Assembly (NCBI GenBank): GCA_965261105.1
Contig: CBDHCM010000006.1
Span: forward strand, 248,001-312,000
Origin: Aldehydirespirator sp965261105
GTDB taxonomy: Bacteria > Actinomycetota > Acidimicrobiia > Acidimicrobiales > Aldehydirespiratoraceae
DNA: 64,000 nucleotides
Direction: 5' to 3'
Made by a program: the position numbers and the translations under genes. The notes below the pieces were generated by a model. It did not search any database and was not told the DNA's origin. It saw only the letters and a list, made by a program, of their open reading frames with translations. Position 1 is the first letter of the stretch. Each line of letters opens with the position of its first letter. Of the stretch, positions 25,523 to 33,571 are shown one piece after another.

Positions 25523-27844
25523 TTAGCCCGTGGCAAGCGTGAACGAGGTGATGTCTCCCGGATCGTCGTAGACGTACGAACCCCACGCCAGCGTCGGCCG
25601 ATCGGCATCGGCAGCGGCGCTTGCAGCGAAATCGGCAAGAGCCTTGTTCAGCGCTGCCTCGAAGTCCGCCATCAGCGACGGTGTGGAGACGAGGTCTCCG
25701 CCAGTTCCGGAGTCGACGGTGAAGAAGTCGCCGGAGTCGTAGTTGACCGACGTCGGAGTCACCTCGCTACCCGTCTGAAGATCAACGACAATCTGATCAT
25801 TGTCGGTGTCAGCGCTGAGGACACTCACCGCAGCCTGGGCCGCGGCCGTGCTGGGCGAGACCCAGTAGACCTTGACCATGCCGCACTCGTCCGAACCTGC
25901 GTCCGCATCGTCCGGACAAGTGTAGGTGCCGTCCGACGCGACGTCAGGCGTGTCAACCGAGCCGGCCTCCGCCCGATCTCCGGCATCGTCGGTATCGCCG
26001 TCCGAGTTCACGTCAATCTCGGAGATGAAGCCGTCCCACATGGCCACCAGAGTCTCCTCGGCGGGGCCGCCGCTGTAGCTGTAGCCGATGCGGACCGTGC
26101 CGCTGTTGCCAGTGAGCAGAGCCGTGGTCGGGATGGTGGAGCCGTCAGCGTCGTTTTCGCCTGTCGGGTTGTTGCTCTTCAGGATGATGGCCGCGCCCCT
26201 GAAGGGCTTGCCGAACTGGTCGAGGGCCGTCACGGTGACCGCGTTGCCTGTGGTACCGCTCATGCCGGGAGCGACCTGCGCGCGGCCGGCTGCAATCGTC
26301 ACGTACTCAACCATTGGAGCCTCGTCGGAGAACGCAACCGTGCCCGTGGCAGGCGTGGTTGTGATGCCTCCCGTCGCTGGTGTCACCGTGTATTGGACGG
26401 TTATCACGTTGCCGGCCATGTTCGCATCCGGATCAGACGCGGTGGCGGTGAACGTTGCCGAGCCGTCCGGGCCGATCGTCACCGTGTCGGTCGTCTGGGA
26501 CAGGCGGTTGTCGTTCTCGGTGCCAGCGCCCAAGAACCTCGCAACCACCACCGTGTACGACGCGCCACCCTCAGGCGGACCGACGTTCACGTTGTTCTCG
26601 GTGGACGTGTCGTTGTCGGGATCGCCCTGGAGCTGAATGGTGTAGGTCACCGCGGTGCCGAAATGCACTCTCATGACGTCCGTCATGGTGCCAGGCTGCT
26701 TGGGAAGGTCTGTGGAGACAGTGGCCGATGCGGCCAGCGGCGGAGTCGTGGCACCCTTCGGGATGGAAATCTCGTAGAGATCCGAGTCGCGGTCGGCCTT
26801 GTCGCCGAGATCGCCGGCCCAGATCCACACGGTCAGCCCATCGCCCACAAACATCTGCATGTCGGCGATCGTGATGTTGCCGTCGGACTGGGTGGCCGGA
26901 TCGGCGCCATCAATCAGGCACTTCGTCGCACCGTCGACCAGGGTGGTGCGGCTGCTGCAGGAGCCGTCGGCCTTGAAGGCCTTCGACTCATTCGCCACCG
27001 CGGTCTTGAAGGCGTCAATGACCTGGTTCACGACCGGCATGAAGCTGGCGTCGCGGACCGAGACGGTGATCTGCGCACCCGAAACCTGGGCGGTCAGACC
27101 GGCCGGGCGGAGGTTGCTGTGGGCCAGGGTGCGGACAATGAACGTCGCCATGTTCCTGCGGGGCACCGGATCGTTCGGAACGAACATGTCCGAGCCGGCG
27201 GGCCTGCCGGTGGTGATACCCAACTCGTACGCCGCGCTGATCGCGTTGTTGACGGGCTGCGACACAGCCGCGTAGGCGTCGGAGAAGCTGTCGTCGGGCA
27301 GCATGCCGCCGACCACGAACAGGCCCTTCTCGGCGCCGGCCGTGCCCTTGGCCACCGGCGCGCCAGAAGCACGGTCGAGCAGGCTGACAAGGGCCACAGC
27401 CATCTCGGCGCGGGTGATGTCGCCGTGCGGATCGAAGGCCATGTTGCCGCGGCCGCCCAAGATGCCGTTGCGAGCCAGTGCGTTGATGGCGTTCTGGCGA
27501 TCCTCGCCCAACATGGCGATGTCGCCGAAATCGACCATCATGTCGCCGCCCATCAAGTCGACGCCCATAACGCCGGCGGACCGGTACAGGAACAAAGCCA
27601 TCTGCGAGCGGGTCACGTTGCTGTCGGGATCGAACGTGTCAGCCGTCCTGCCGGTGGTTATCCCGTAGTAGGCCAGACAGTTGATGTCCGCCACGGCAGC
27701 GTCGAGGCCGCCGAGGTCGGTGAACCCGGCGTCTGCCGACGCAGGACCCAGACACGCCGTCGCCGTAGCGGGCTTGCTGGGCTTGGACTTGTCGTCGATC
27801 GCGGCCGCGGGGGCGGCCCCGACTGCGAGCAGCGAAGCGACCAA
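25523..27844 (-). CDS. SLH-domain surface protein 2 with damaged N-terminus
   Basis: 773 residues as openable from a TTG at 27844. It parallels SLH protein 1 along its length: ACLGPASADAGFTDLGG, three SLH units, an Ig-like middle with QFGKPFRGAAIILKSNNPTG, and a C-terminal DNDQIVVDL plus SVNYDSGDFFTVD. Upstream homology holds for RSGWAVLAAGALVASLLAVG of the signal peptide but stops before it: the MPQLVKKR coding part and both ribosome sites are replaced by unrelated DNA, and an in-frame TAA lies 33 codons upstream with no ATG or GTG between. So the signal peptide is cut and expression is doubtful. The break lies next to a tyrosine-integrase gene. Possibly a recent pseudogene. Confidence 0.75.
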   Translation of the reverse strand: MVASLLAVGAAPAAAIDDKSKPSKPATATACLGPASADAGFTDLGGLDAAVADINCLAYYGITTGRTADTFDPDSNVTRSQMALFLYRSAGVMGVDLMGGDMMVDFGDIAMLGEDRQNAINALARNGILGGRGNMAFDPHGDITRAEMAVALVSLLDRASGAPVAKGTAGAEKGLFVVGGMLPDDSFSDAYAAVSQPVNNAISAAYELGITTGRPAGSDMFVPNDPVPRRNMATFIVRTLAHSNLRPAGLTAQVSGAQITVSVRDASFMPVVNQVIDAFKTAVANESKAFKADGSCSSRTTLVDGATKCLIDGADPATQSDGNITIADMQMFVGDGLTVWIWAGDLGDKADRDSDLYEISIPKGATTPPLAASATVSTDLPKQPGTMTDVMRVHFGTAVTYTIQLQGDPDNDTSTENNVNVGPPEGGASYTVVVARFLGAGTENDNRLSQTTDTVTIGPDGSATFTATASDPDANMAGNVITVQYTVTPATGGITTTPATGTVAFSDEAPMVEYVTIAAGRAQVAPGMSGTTGNAVTVTALDQFGKPFRGAAIILKSNNPTGENDADGSTIPTTALLTGNSGTVRIGYSYSGGPAEETLVAMWDGFISEIDVNSDGDTDDAGDRAEAGSVDTPDVASDGTYTCPDDADAGSDECGMVKVYWVSPSTAAAQAAVSVLSADTDNDQIVVDLQTGSEVTPTSVNYDSGDFFTVDSGTGGDLVSTPSLMADFEAALNKALADFAASAAADADRPTLAWGSYVYDDPGDITSFTLATG

Positions 27845-27968
27845 GGCGCCCGCGGCGAGAACTGCCCAACCCGAGCGCCAATAGTTATAGCTACTGATGC
27901 AGGTTGGAGGCCGTTCGTGGGTTCCGCAGATGTGGATTTGTCCTCCGACTTATCCCTCATCCAGAGCC

Positions 27969-28071
27969 GACGCCGTAGTCGGCGGCGCGCCGCTACGAGT
28001 CGGGGTGTCGGCGTCAGAAGGGGGTTCTCGAAGCTGACGGGACGCCGTAGTCGGCGGCGCGCCGCTACGAG
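27969..28071. repeat. 31-bp palindromic direct repeat at the integrase 3' end
   Basis: GACGCCGTAGTCGGCGGCGC... occurs at 27969-27999 and 28041-28071 (period 72). Each copy folds as GTAG-CGGCG-CGC-CGCCG-A-CTAC on the reverse strand. The integrase stop codon lies in the second copy. They may be terminators or attachment-site cores. Confidence 0.7.
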
Positions 28072-29216
28072 CCGGGCGTGGCAGTGACGAGCACCCTCGC
28101 CCAGGCATCCATGACCTCGCGGCGTGCGGCGAGCAGGTCGGATCGCTGGTAGGCCCGCTCCACGACCCCGGCCGAGTGCGCCAGTGCTGCCTCCGCGACC
28201 TCGCGGACCACCCCGGTCTCGGCGCACCAGGTCCTGAACGAGGCTCGCAGACCATGGGGCGTGAAGCCCTCGAGGCGGGTGAACCGGCTCAGCGTGCCGT
28301 TGGACAGCGCTCGGCCGGTCGGCGACAGGAACACCAACCCGGAACCGTCGCCGTAGCGGCGGGCCTCGTCGAGCGCGGCTACCGCCACCGGCGACAGCGG
28401 GACCACATGCTCGCGGCCGGTCTTAGTGCGCCCACCGGGCACAGTCCAGGTCTTGGTGTCGAGATCGATTTCCTTCCATGTGGCGAGCCTGGCCTCGCCG
28501 CTGCGAGCGACGGTGGCGGCGACGAACCGCAGACAGGCCGCCGTCGGGCGCCACGGTCCGGCCAAGGAATCGATCCTGGCGAGCGCCGCGGCGAGCTCGC
28601 CGTGGGGCAGGCTGGCGAAGTGCGTTCCCGGGATGCCGCTGTGGCGGGGCAGCGCCGCGGTCAGCGTCGGGCCTGCGGGGTCGTCGGTGCGGTGGCCCTC
28701 AGCGATGGCCCAGCGCATGACGACACCCATTCGGGTCTTGACCTTGCGGGCGGTCTCGCGCTTGGTGTGCCAGATCGGGAGCAGGACGCGCACCAGGTAG
28801 GCGGTCGTGATCTCATCGACGGGCATGGAGCCGATACGGGGGTAGGCGTAGCGCTGCAGCGAGGATCGCCAGTTGTCCTCGGACTTGCCGCCCTCCTTCC
28901 AGCCTCCGCGGTGGGCCTCGATGACGCGCTCGGCGGCTTCGGCGAAGGTGGGGATGGATTTATTGTGACGCGACACGGTGGGGTCTCCTCCGGCCCGCGC
29001 GATCTTGCGGCACTCGTAGGCGATGTCGCGGGCCTCGGCCAGCGTCGTGTAGGCCACGGCACCCAGCCCGATTTCTCGGCGCCGCCCGCGGATCGTGCCC
29101 CGCCAGACCCATTGCTTGGACCCGCCGGGCGCCACTCGCAGGATGAGACCGTGCTGGTCGTAGTACTTGCCCGGCGTCTTGAGTGCTCGGACGCCGGCTG
29201 CGGTCAGCTTTCCCAT
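28065..29216 (-). CDS. tyrosine recombinase/integrase with DUF4102-type N-terminus
   Basis: 383 residues from ATG 29216, which has AAGGAG eight bases upstream; the frame is open further but runs through 11-bp repeats. The N-terminus MGKLTAAGVRALKTPGKYYD and GLILRVAPGGSKQWVWRGT is the arm-binding DUF4102 domain of P4-like integrases. A core-binding domain follows (FAEAAERVIEAHRGGWKEGG). The catalytic domain has ARSGEARLATWKEID (Arg), TPHGLRASFRTW (H-x-x-R) and AHSAGVVERAYQRSD with the Tyr nucleophile. Such enzymes mobilise genomic islands, often into tRNA genes. No excisionase is seen. Its 3' end abuts the truncated SLH gene. Confidence 0.9.
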   Translation of the reverse strand: MGKLTAAGVRALKTPGKYYDQHGLILRVAPGGSKQWVWRGTIRGRRREIGLGAVAYTTLAEARDIAYECRKIARAGGDPTVSRHNKSIPTFAEAAERVIEAHRGGWKEGGKSEDNWRSSLQRYAYPRIGSMPVDEITTAYLVRVLLPIWHTKRETARKVKTRMGVVMRWAIAEGHRTDDPAGPTLTAALPRHSGIPGTHFASLPHGELAAALARIDSLAGPWRPTAACLRFVAATVARSGEARLATWKEIDLDTKTWTVPGGRTKTGREHVVPLSPVAVAALDEARRYGDGSGLVFLSPTGRALSNGTLSRFTRLEGFTPHGLRASFRTWCAETGVVREVAEAALAHSAGVVERAYQRSDLLAARREVMDAWARVLVTATPGS

Positions 29217-29258
29217 CCTTCGATCTCCTTCTAAATAGAGTTGTGCGCTGTCTTGGCG

Positions 29259-29313
29259 CCAGCATCTCGCCAGCATCTCGCCAGTATCTCGCCAGTATCT
29301 CGCCAGTATCTGT
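29259..29313. repeat. 11-bp tandem repeat upstream of the integrase
   Basis: Five units of CCAGTATCTCG/CCAGCATCTCG. Placed 43 bp upstream of the integrase start, they could be arm-type binding sites for the integrase or a simple microsatellite. Confidence 0.75.
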
Positions 29314-29480
29314 TGTGTCTGAGGGACAAATGGGGACAGGATCAACGCTGCGCTCTGTGGGCGGCGTGCCCCGTCTCGAAGCTTTCATGAAGTTTCAATC
29401 CATCAAATGTTTAGCGGCTACATAGATCGCTAACCAAACCCGAGCCCCGGCCACTGACCCCAACATCATGACTGTCACAC

Positions 29481-29714
29481 CCCCGTCGGCGAGGTCTCCA
29501 CCAACGGGATCGAGAACTACTGGAGCCTGTTGAAGCGCACTATTTGGGCACCTACCACTACTGGAGCCCCGAGCATCTCGCCCGATATGTCACTGAGCAC
29601 AGCTTCCGCTACAACCGCCGCAGCGAGCATGTGCTGGTGCGGATGGGCGAGGCCACCAAGGCGATGGAGGGCCGCAGTCTGACCTATCGGGAGCTGACAG
29701 GTTCCCGCGGCTGA
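29481..29714 (+). pseudogene. 3' fragment of an IS1595/ISXO2-type transposase
   Basis: Translated pieces VSTNGIENYWSLLKRTI and, one frame away, GTYHYWSPEHLARYVTEHSF, RYNRRSEHVLVRMGEATKAM and LTYRELTGSRG match the C-terminal end of ISXO2-like (DDE_Tnp_IS1595) transposases. The frame changes between KRTI and GTYH, and everything upstream of VSTNG is missing. Only the last ~75 codons remain, without visible inverted repeats. It marks an old insertion next to the integrase. Confidence 0.75.
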
Positions 29715-29836
29715 TCGGGCCGCTTGTCGGGCAGCAGCAGATCAGCGGCCTTCTCCAGGTTCTCCAGCGGGACCGTCGGCTCATCGTCGGGGTCCGGGAT
29801 CATGCCCGTGCAGGAAAGACGACCGGGGTCGCTCAT
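29684..29836 (-). CDS. small protein, second gene of a two-gene unit
   Basis: 50 residues, MSDPGRLSCTGMIPDPDDEP followed by TVPLENLEKAADLLLPDKRP and a short tail. Its ATG overlaps the stop of the upstream small gene (ATGA at 29833-29836), which argues for translation as a pair. The 3' end overlaps the IS1595 remnant in antisense. No family recognised. Confidence 0.4.
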   Translation of the reverse strand: MSDPGRLSCTGMIPDPDDEPTVPLENLEKAADLLLPDKRPDQPREPVSSR

Positions 29837-30012
29837 TGGATGCCCAAGTGGTCCACGATCTTGGCGAGTTGGTTGTCGATGTTGTCGAACCGCTCGGTGG
29901 TCCGATCTTCCATCTCCATGATGTGGGTCTTGAGGTCGTGGACATCCTGACCTGCTGCGCGCCGGTGTTCCCCGATTATCTCGATGGTCACATCCTCGGT
30001 CACAGTTGCCAT
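29833..30012 (-). CDS. small soluble coiled-coil-like protein
   Basis: 59 residues: MATVTEDVTIEIIGEHRRAA, then a helical stretch DVHDLKTHIMEMEDRTTERF and DNIDNQLAKIVDHLGIQ with heptad-like hydrophobic spacing. AAGGGAA lies six bases upstream of the ATG. There is no membrane helix. The end QLAKIVDHLG recalls the RLARIEGHL of the coiled-coil family, but the likeness is weak. It overlaps the next small gene by ATGA. Confidence 0.5.
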   Translation of the reverse strand: MATVTEDVTIEIIGEHRRAAGQDVHDLKTHIMEMEDRTTERFDNIDNQLAKIVDHLGIQ

Positions 30013-30232
30013 GGCAGTTCCCTTGGTTGGCCTGGATGTTCTCGGTGTTCGTGTTCGTGTTCTCGCATCCTAGCCGACGGTTGCCACCAGTCGTGATGCA
30101 GCCCGGCGAGCCGGCCGCCGGCGGATGATACGCCAGACGGCGCTGCCCCTCCCGGCGGGAATCCAGGGGTTCTGAACCCTCAACGTCTACCGCTCAGGCA
30201 TGGAGGACGCCGGCAGACACCCTCCAGCAAGC

Positions 30233-30616
30233 TCAGGCCGCCTTGGCGTTGCCGTCCCCGTCCCCTGCCCCCTGCTCGGGCGGTGGTGAGATTCGCAAGT
30301 AGCCCTCGATGCGGGCCAGCCGCTCGCGCGCATCCCCGAGGCTGCCGCTCAACTCTCCGTGGTTCTTGTCGATGAGGTCGCGGTTCTTCTCGATCAGCGT
30401 GCAAGTTTCCTTGTTGGATTCTGCGATCAGCTCGCGAGTCTTCTCGTTGGATTCTGCGATCAGCTCGCGGTTCTTCTTGTTGGATTCTGCGATCAGCTCG
30501 CGAGTCTTGGTGCCGTCGATGTGCTGGTACCTCATCGACGCGGCGACGAACAGGAGCATCGGCCCCAACACGGCGGCAATGATCGGGCCCAGATCCGACA
30601 AGGTGACCGCATCCAT
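30233..30616 (-). CDS. membrane-anchored hendecad coiled-coil protein (family member 6)
   Basis: 127 residues. MDAVTLSDLGPIIAAVLGPM and LLFVAASMRY form one membrane helix (about 9-29), followed by YQHIDGTKTR and four 11-residue units (ELIAESNKKNR, ELIAESNEKTR and variants). Then KNRDLIDKNHGELSGSLG, DARERLARIEGYLRISPP and a short acidic/Gly tail ending NAKAA. It is the closest relative of the interrupted member 7. Its promoter predicts a leaderless mRNA. Function unknown. Confidence 0.75.
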   Translation of the reverse strand: MDAVTLSDLGPIIAAVLGPMLLFVAASMRYQHIDGTKTRELIAESNKKNRELIAESNEKTRELIAESNKETCTLIEKNRDLIDKNHGELSGSLGDARERLARIEGYLRISPPPEQGAGDGDGNAKAA

Positions 30617-30651
30617 GACCCCATACTAGTCGCCCATTAGGCAGGATCCAA
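30617..30651 (-). promoter_or_regulatory. leaderless-type promoter of coiled-coil member 6
   Basis: Reverse strand: TTGGAT (30646-30651), 17-bp spacer, TAGTAT (30623-30628), then GGGGTC and the ATG. Same geometry as members 1, 7, 8, 9 and 10. Confidence 0.7.
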
Positions 30652-30729
30652 CCTCATATATAATGAAATACACCACATGGTGCGCTCGACACCCGCTGAG
30701 TTCGCCTGTCGGCCGACATCGGCCGATGG

Positions 30730-31401
30730 TCAGCCGGCGGTTGTTGCCGCCACCGGTTTGACGGGGTCGATCCCGAGCGACTCGTAAGTGGTCATCGGGT
30801 AGTAGGAGATGCCTCGCTGCTCGAACTGCGGTCCGGCGATGCCGCTGCGGTCCACCAGGGTGACTGCGGCCATGGTCTGGGCCCCGGTCTGATCGACTAT
30901 GTCGAGCGCCTTGAAGATCGACCCGCCGGTGGTCACCACATCGTCCACCAGCAGGATCCTGTCGCCGGGCCCGATCTGGGCTCCCTCCACCCATCGCCGG
31001 GTGCCCCGCTGCTTGGCCTCCTTGCGCACGAAGAACCAGCGGCAGTCGCTGACCGCGGCGATGCCCACCGCCAGGGCGTCGGCGCCCATGGTGAGCCCGC
31101 CCACGGCGTCGAAGCTGTGGCCGCCCTCGGCGACGGTCTCGGTGATGGCCCCGCAGGCGACGCGCAGATGGCGCCATTCGGCTAGGGCCTCCTTGCCGTC
31201 GATGAAGTCCGACGACCACGCCCCCGATGCGAGCTTGATCGGCTCGTCGAGCTTGCGGTGGCCCAATTCCTTAAGGATTCTGAGGAGGTCTTGGCGCAGT
31301 GGAGATAGCAGGATCAGTCCCCTTGTGTTTGGGTGCCGACAAGCTAGAACCAGCGAGTTGGCGCCGCGTGGATGCCGCCCGCCGGAAACCGCCGCCACCA
31401 T
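30730..31401 (-). CDS. pyrE: orotate phosphoribosyltransferase-like protein
   Basis: 223 residues from ATG 31401. The PRPP-binding loop ILLVDDVVTTGGSIFKAL near residue 152 is the type I phosphoribosyltransferase signature, and FDAVGGLTMGADALAVG near 95 with LASGAWSSDFIDGKEAL near 55 match the OPRT flexible-loop and N-terminal blocks. OPRT makes OMP from orotate and PRPP in pyrimidine synthesis. The first ~36 residues (MVAAVSGGRHPRGANSLVLA) are not family-like and no better ATG/GTG/TTG exists before LRQDLLRILKEL, so the 5' end may have been altered. No other pyr genes are near. Confidence 0.82.
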   Translation of the reverse strand: MVAAVSGGRHPRGANSLVLACRHPNTRGLILLSPLRQDLLRILKELGHRKLDEPIKLASGAWSSDFIDGKEALAEWRHLRVACGAITETVAEGGHSFDAVGGLTMGADALAVGIAAVSDCRWFFVRKEAKQRGTRRWVEGAQIGPGDRILLVDDVVTTGGSIFKALDIVDQTGAQTMAAVTLVDRSGIAGPQFEQRGISYYPMTTYESLGIDPVKPVAATTAG

Positions 31402-31420
31402 ACAACGCCCCGGATCGCCC

Positions 31421-31502
31421 GGTGCCGTCGCTGGGTGCGTTGTGGGGCGTGCGCGACGCGTGGGTCCGGTGTCGTCGTTGGGTGCGTTGTGGGGCGTGCG
31501 CA
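31421..31502. repeat. direct repeat upstream of the pyrE-like gene
   Basis: TGGGTGCGTTGTGGGGCGTG occurs at about 31434 and 31479 with matching flanks (two copies, period about 45-47). Confidence 0.75.
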
Positions 31503-31677
31503 GCCCGTTTCAGGCGGCTTTGGCGTTGTCGCCGCCGTTCTCTGTCTCCTGCTCGTGCTCGAGCGGAGGTGAGATCTTCAGGTGGCCCTCTATGCGGGCC
31601 AGCCGCTCACGCGCGTCGGAGAGGCTGCTGCTCAACTCTGTGTGGTTCTTGTCGATGAGGTCGCGAGTGTCCTTGTT

Positions 31678-33032
31678 GAGCCTTCGCGGAAACGTGGGGA
31701 GCGGGGTGGTTGAGGGTCCCTGAGTAGGGGTCGAGGCCCTGCTGGAATCGGTGATTGTGAGATCAACGATCCAGGAGGGCCCCGATGGCTTGCGATGTTA
31801 TGACAGTTCGGCTGCACTTGGCGCAGATCCGTGTGCTGGAGGTGGTCGAGGACACCCCGGGCGCGCTCAGGGTGAGCGTCGAGTCCACGTTCAGGAGGCT
31901 GCGCTGCCCGCAGTGCGGGTTCAAGTGCCGCCGGGTGCATGACCGCCGCGACAAGAAGATCCGCGACCTGGAGGTGTCGGGACGGCGCACCGTGTTGGTG
32001 TGGTCGCGGCGCAGGATGGTGTGCGACAACTGCGACAGCCGCTTCTTGGAGGACCATCCCGCGTTCGAGGGCGCGCTGACGGGGCGTCTGGCGCGTCGGC
32101 TGGTCGCTGACGCGAAGGTGATGACGTTCACCGCGGCGGCGCGCCGCCACGGTGTGCACTGGCACGGTGTGCGCGCGGTGGTGGACGTCTGGTCGGCTCT
32201 GGTCGCTGAGCGGCGCCGCAGCCGCCGCTGCTCGGTGCTGTTGGTCGATGAGACCTCGATGCGCAAACGGCACCGCTATGTGACCGTGATCGTCAACGGC
32301 GACACCGGCCGGACCCTGGCGATGGTCGAGCACCGCAACGCGGCTGCGCTGTCAGCGTTTTTGATGCAGCAGGGACATCGCTGGTGCAAGCAGGTCAAGG
32401 TGGTGGTCAGCGACGGATCGCGCGCCTACAAGGCGGCCATCGACGCCCACCTCGGCCACGCCCGCCATGTGCTGGACCGGTTCCATGTCATCAGATGGTT
32501 CGCGGCCGCTCTCACCCAGGTGCGCCGCGACGTCCAGCGCCGAGAGCCCCACGGCGTCAAGCCCGCCTTCGACCCCGAGGTGTTCCGAGCCCGGTTCGCG
32601 CTGCTGCGCAGAGGCGACACCCTCACCGACACCGACCGCGCCCGCCTCGACAAGCTGTTCGACGCCCACCCCCGCCTCAAAGCCGGCTGGCAGGCCCTGC
32701 AGGAACTCCACGGCCTCTACACCGCCGACGACTATGACGGCGCCCTGGAAGCCCTCGGACGGTTCTGCGACCTCTACGAGACCGGCGAGCTGCCCGAGTA
32801 CCACGACACCGTCGACACCATCATCGCCTGGTCAGACGAGATCCTCAACTGGCACTGTGCCGGCCGCCCCTCCAACGGCAGAATCGAGGGCACCAACAAC
32901 CTCCTACAAGTCCTGCGCCGAAGCGCCCACGGGTTCACCAACCCACGCAACTTCGAAGCCCGCGGCATCCTCGTGACATAATGACCCCAACCGGTGCCAG
33001 CAACCCTCAATCCCACACTTACGCGAAGGGCC
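31678..33032. mobile_element. complete ISL3-family insertion sequence, 1355 bp
   Basis: The left end GAGCCTTCGCGGAAACGTGG and the right end (reverse complement GGCCCTTCGCGTAAGTGTGG) form ~21-bp imperfect inverted repeats with 16 matches. Both sides are flanked by TCCTTGTT (31670-31677 and 33033-33040), the 8-bp target duplication expected for ISL3. One intact transposase lies inside. The intact ends and exact duplication suggest a recent insertion. Confidence 0.92.
31785..32981 (+). CDS. tnp: ISL3-family transposase
   Basis: 398 residues. An N-terminal zinc finger (CPQCGFKCRRVHD near residue 41 and MVCDNCDSRF near 80) and helix-turn-helix (ALTGRLARRLVADAKVMTFT) bind the ends. The DDE domain has LLVDETSMRKRHRYVTVI (first Asp, near 156), VVVSDGSRAYKAAI (second Asp, near 209) and GRIEGTNNLLQVLRRSAHGF (Glu, near 369). 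The last residues FTNPRNFEARGIL are typical of ISL3 enzymes. It appears complete, so the element may be active. Confidence 0.93.
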   Translation: MACDVMTVRLHLAQIRVLEVVEDTPGALRVSVESTFRRLRCPQCGFKCRRVHDRRDKKIRDLEVSGRRTVLVWSRRRMVCDNCDSRFLEDHPAFEGALTGRLARRLVADAKVMTFTAAARRHGVHWHGVRAVVDVWSALVAERRRSRRCSVLLVDETSMRKRHRYVTVIVNGDTGRTLAMVEHRNAAALSAFLMQQGHRWCKQVKVVVSDGSRAYKAAIDAHLGHARHVLDRFHVIRWFAAALTQVRRDVQRREPHGVKPAFDPEVFRARFALLRRGDTLTDTDRARLDKLFDAHPRLKAGWQALQELHGLYTADDYDGALEALGRFCDLYETGELPEYHDTVDTIIAWSDEILNWHCAGRPSNGRIEGTNNLLQVLRRSAHGFTNPRNFEARGILVT

Positions 33033-33295
33033 TCCTTGTTGGACTTCTCGATCAGGTCGCGGTTCCTGTCGGTCAGCTTTCGGTTCTCCTTGTTGGACTT
33101 CTCGATCAGGTCGCGGTTCCTGTCGGTCAGCTTTCGGTTCTCCTTGTTGGCCGTCTCGATCGACTTGGTGATCAGCTCGCGTGTCTTGGTGCTGTCGACG
33201 TGCTGGTACCTCATCGTTGCGACTATAAACAGGAGCATCGGCCCCAGCACCGCAGCGATGATCGGACCCAGATCCGACAAGGTGACCGCCTCCAT

Positions 33296-33341
33296 GGCCC
33301 CATATTAGATAGACAATGAACATGATGCAACCTCATGTTCA
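33296..33341 (-). promoter_or_regulatory. leaderless-type promoter and palindrome of member 7
   Basis: Reverse strand: TTGCAT (33325-33330), 17 bp, TAATAT (33302-33307), GGGGCC, ATG. The perfect inverted repeat TGAACATGA-GGTTGCA-TCATGTTCA (33317-33341) encloses the -35 box and could be an operator. Confidence 0.75.
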
Positions 33342-33571
33342 ATGGACTGTCTCATGCCATCACACAGTCGATTCAACCAGCGAGCCCTCGCTGGGGGGTC
33401 CTGCTGTGTCTGGCCCCTCGTGCTCGCCGCGGGCCACAGCCGGCCGAGTCGAACGTGCCTTGAGTCCCGTTCATGCCCCGTGACCTCGGCGTTTATCCCA
33501 ATGTCACAGGGGGGTATTAATATCCTTTAGCACAGTTTCAAGATGGATCAATCAGGATCCGATTATTCGGG
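33342..33571. other. gap upstream of the HNH protein
   Basis: No gene seen. GGGGGGTATTAATATCC near 33508-33525 and AATCAGGATCCGATTATTC near 33548-33567 are AT-richer and probably hold the promoter of the HNH gene. Confidence 0.4.

Larger units (their letters stand above)
31510..33295 (-). pseudogene. coiled-coil family member 7 interrupted by an ISL3 element
   Basis: The N-terminal half (33295 to 33033) encodes MEAVTLSDLGPIIAAVLGPM, a membrane helix, YQHVDSTKTRELITKS and two 18-residue units RKLTDRNRDLIEKSNKEN. The C-terminal half (31677 to 31510) encodes KDTRDLIDKNHTELSSSLSD, ARERLARIEGHLKISPP and a tail ending NAKAA. Removing the insertion and one copy of the 8-bp target repeat joins SNK to DTRD in frame and restores a 140-residue protein very like member 6. 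As it stands the gene gives a chimeric product without the family motif. Confidence 0.88.

Noticed and set aside
27658..28227. 189-residue ORF upstream of SLH protein 2 as its real N-terminus
   Set aside because: It is out of frame with the SLH protein and has no signal peptide; it only overlaps the broken region.
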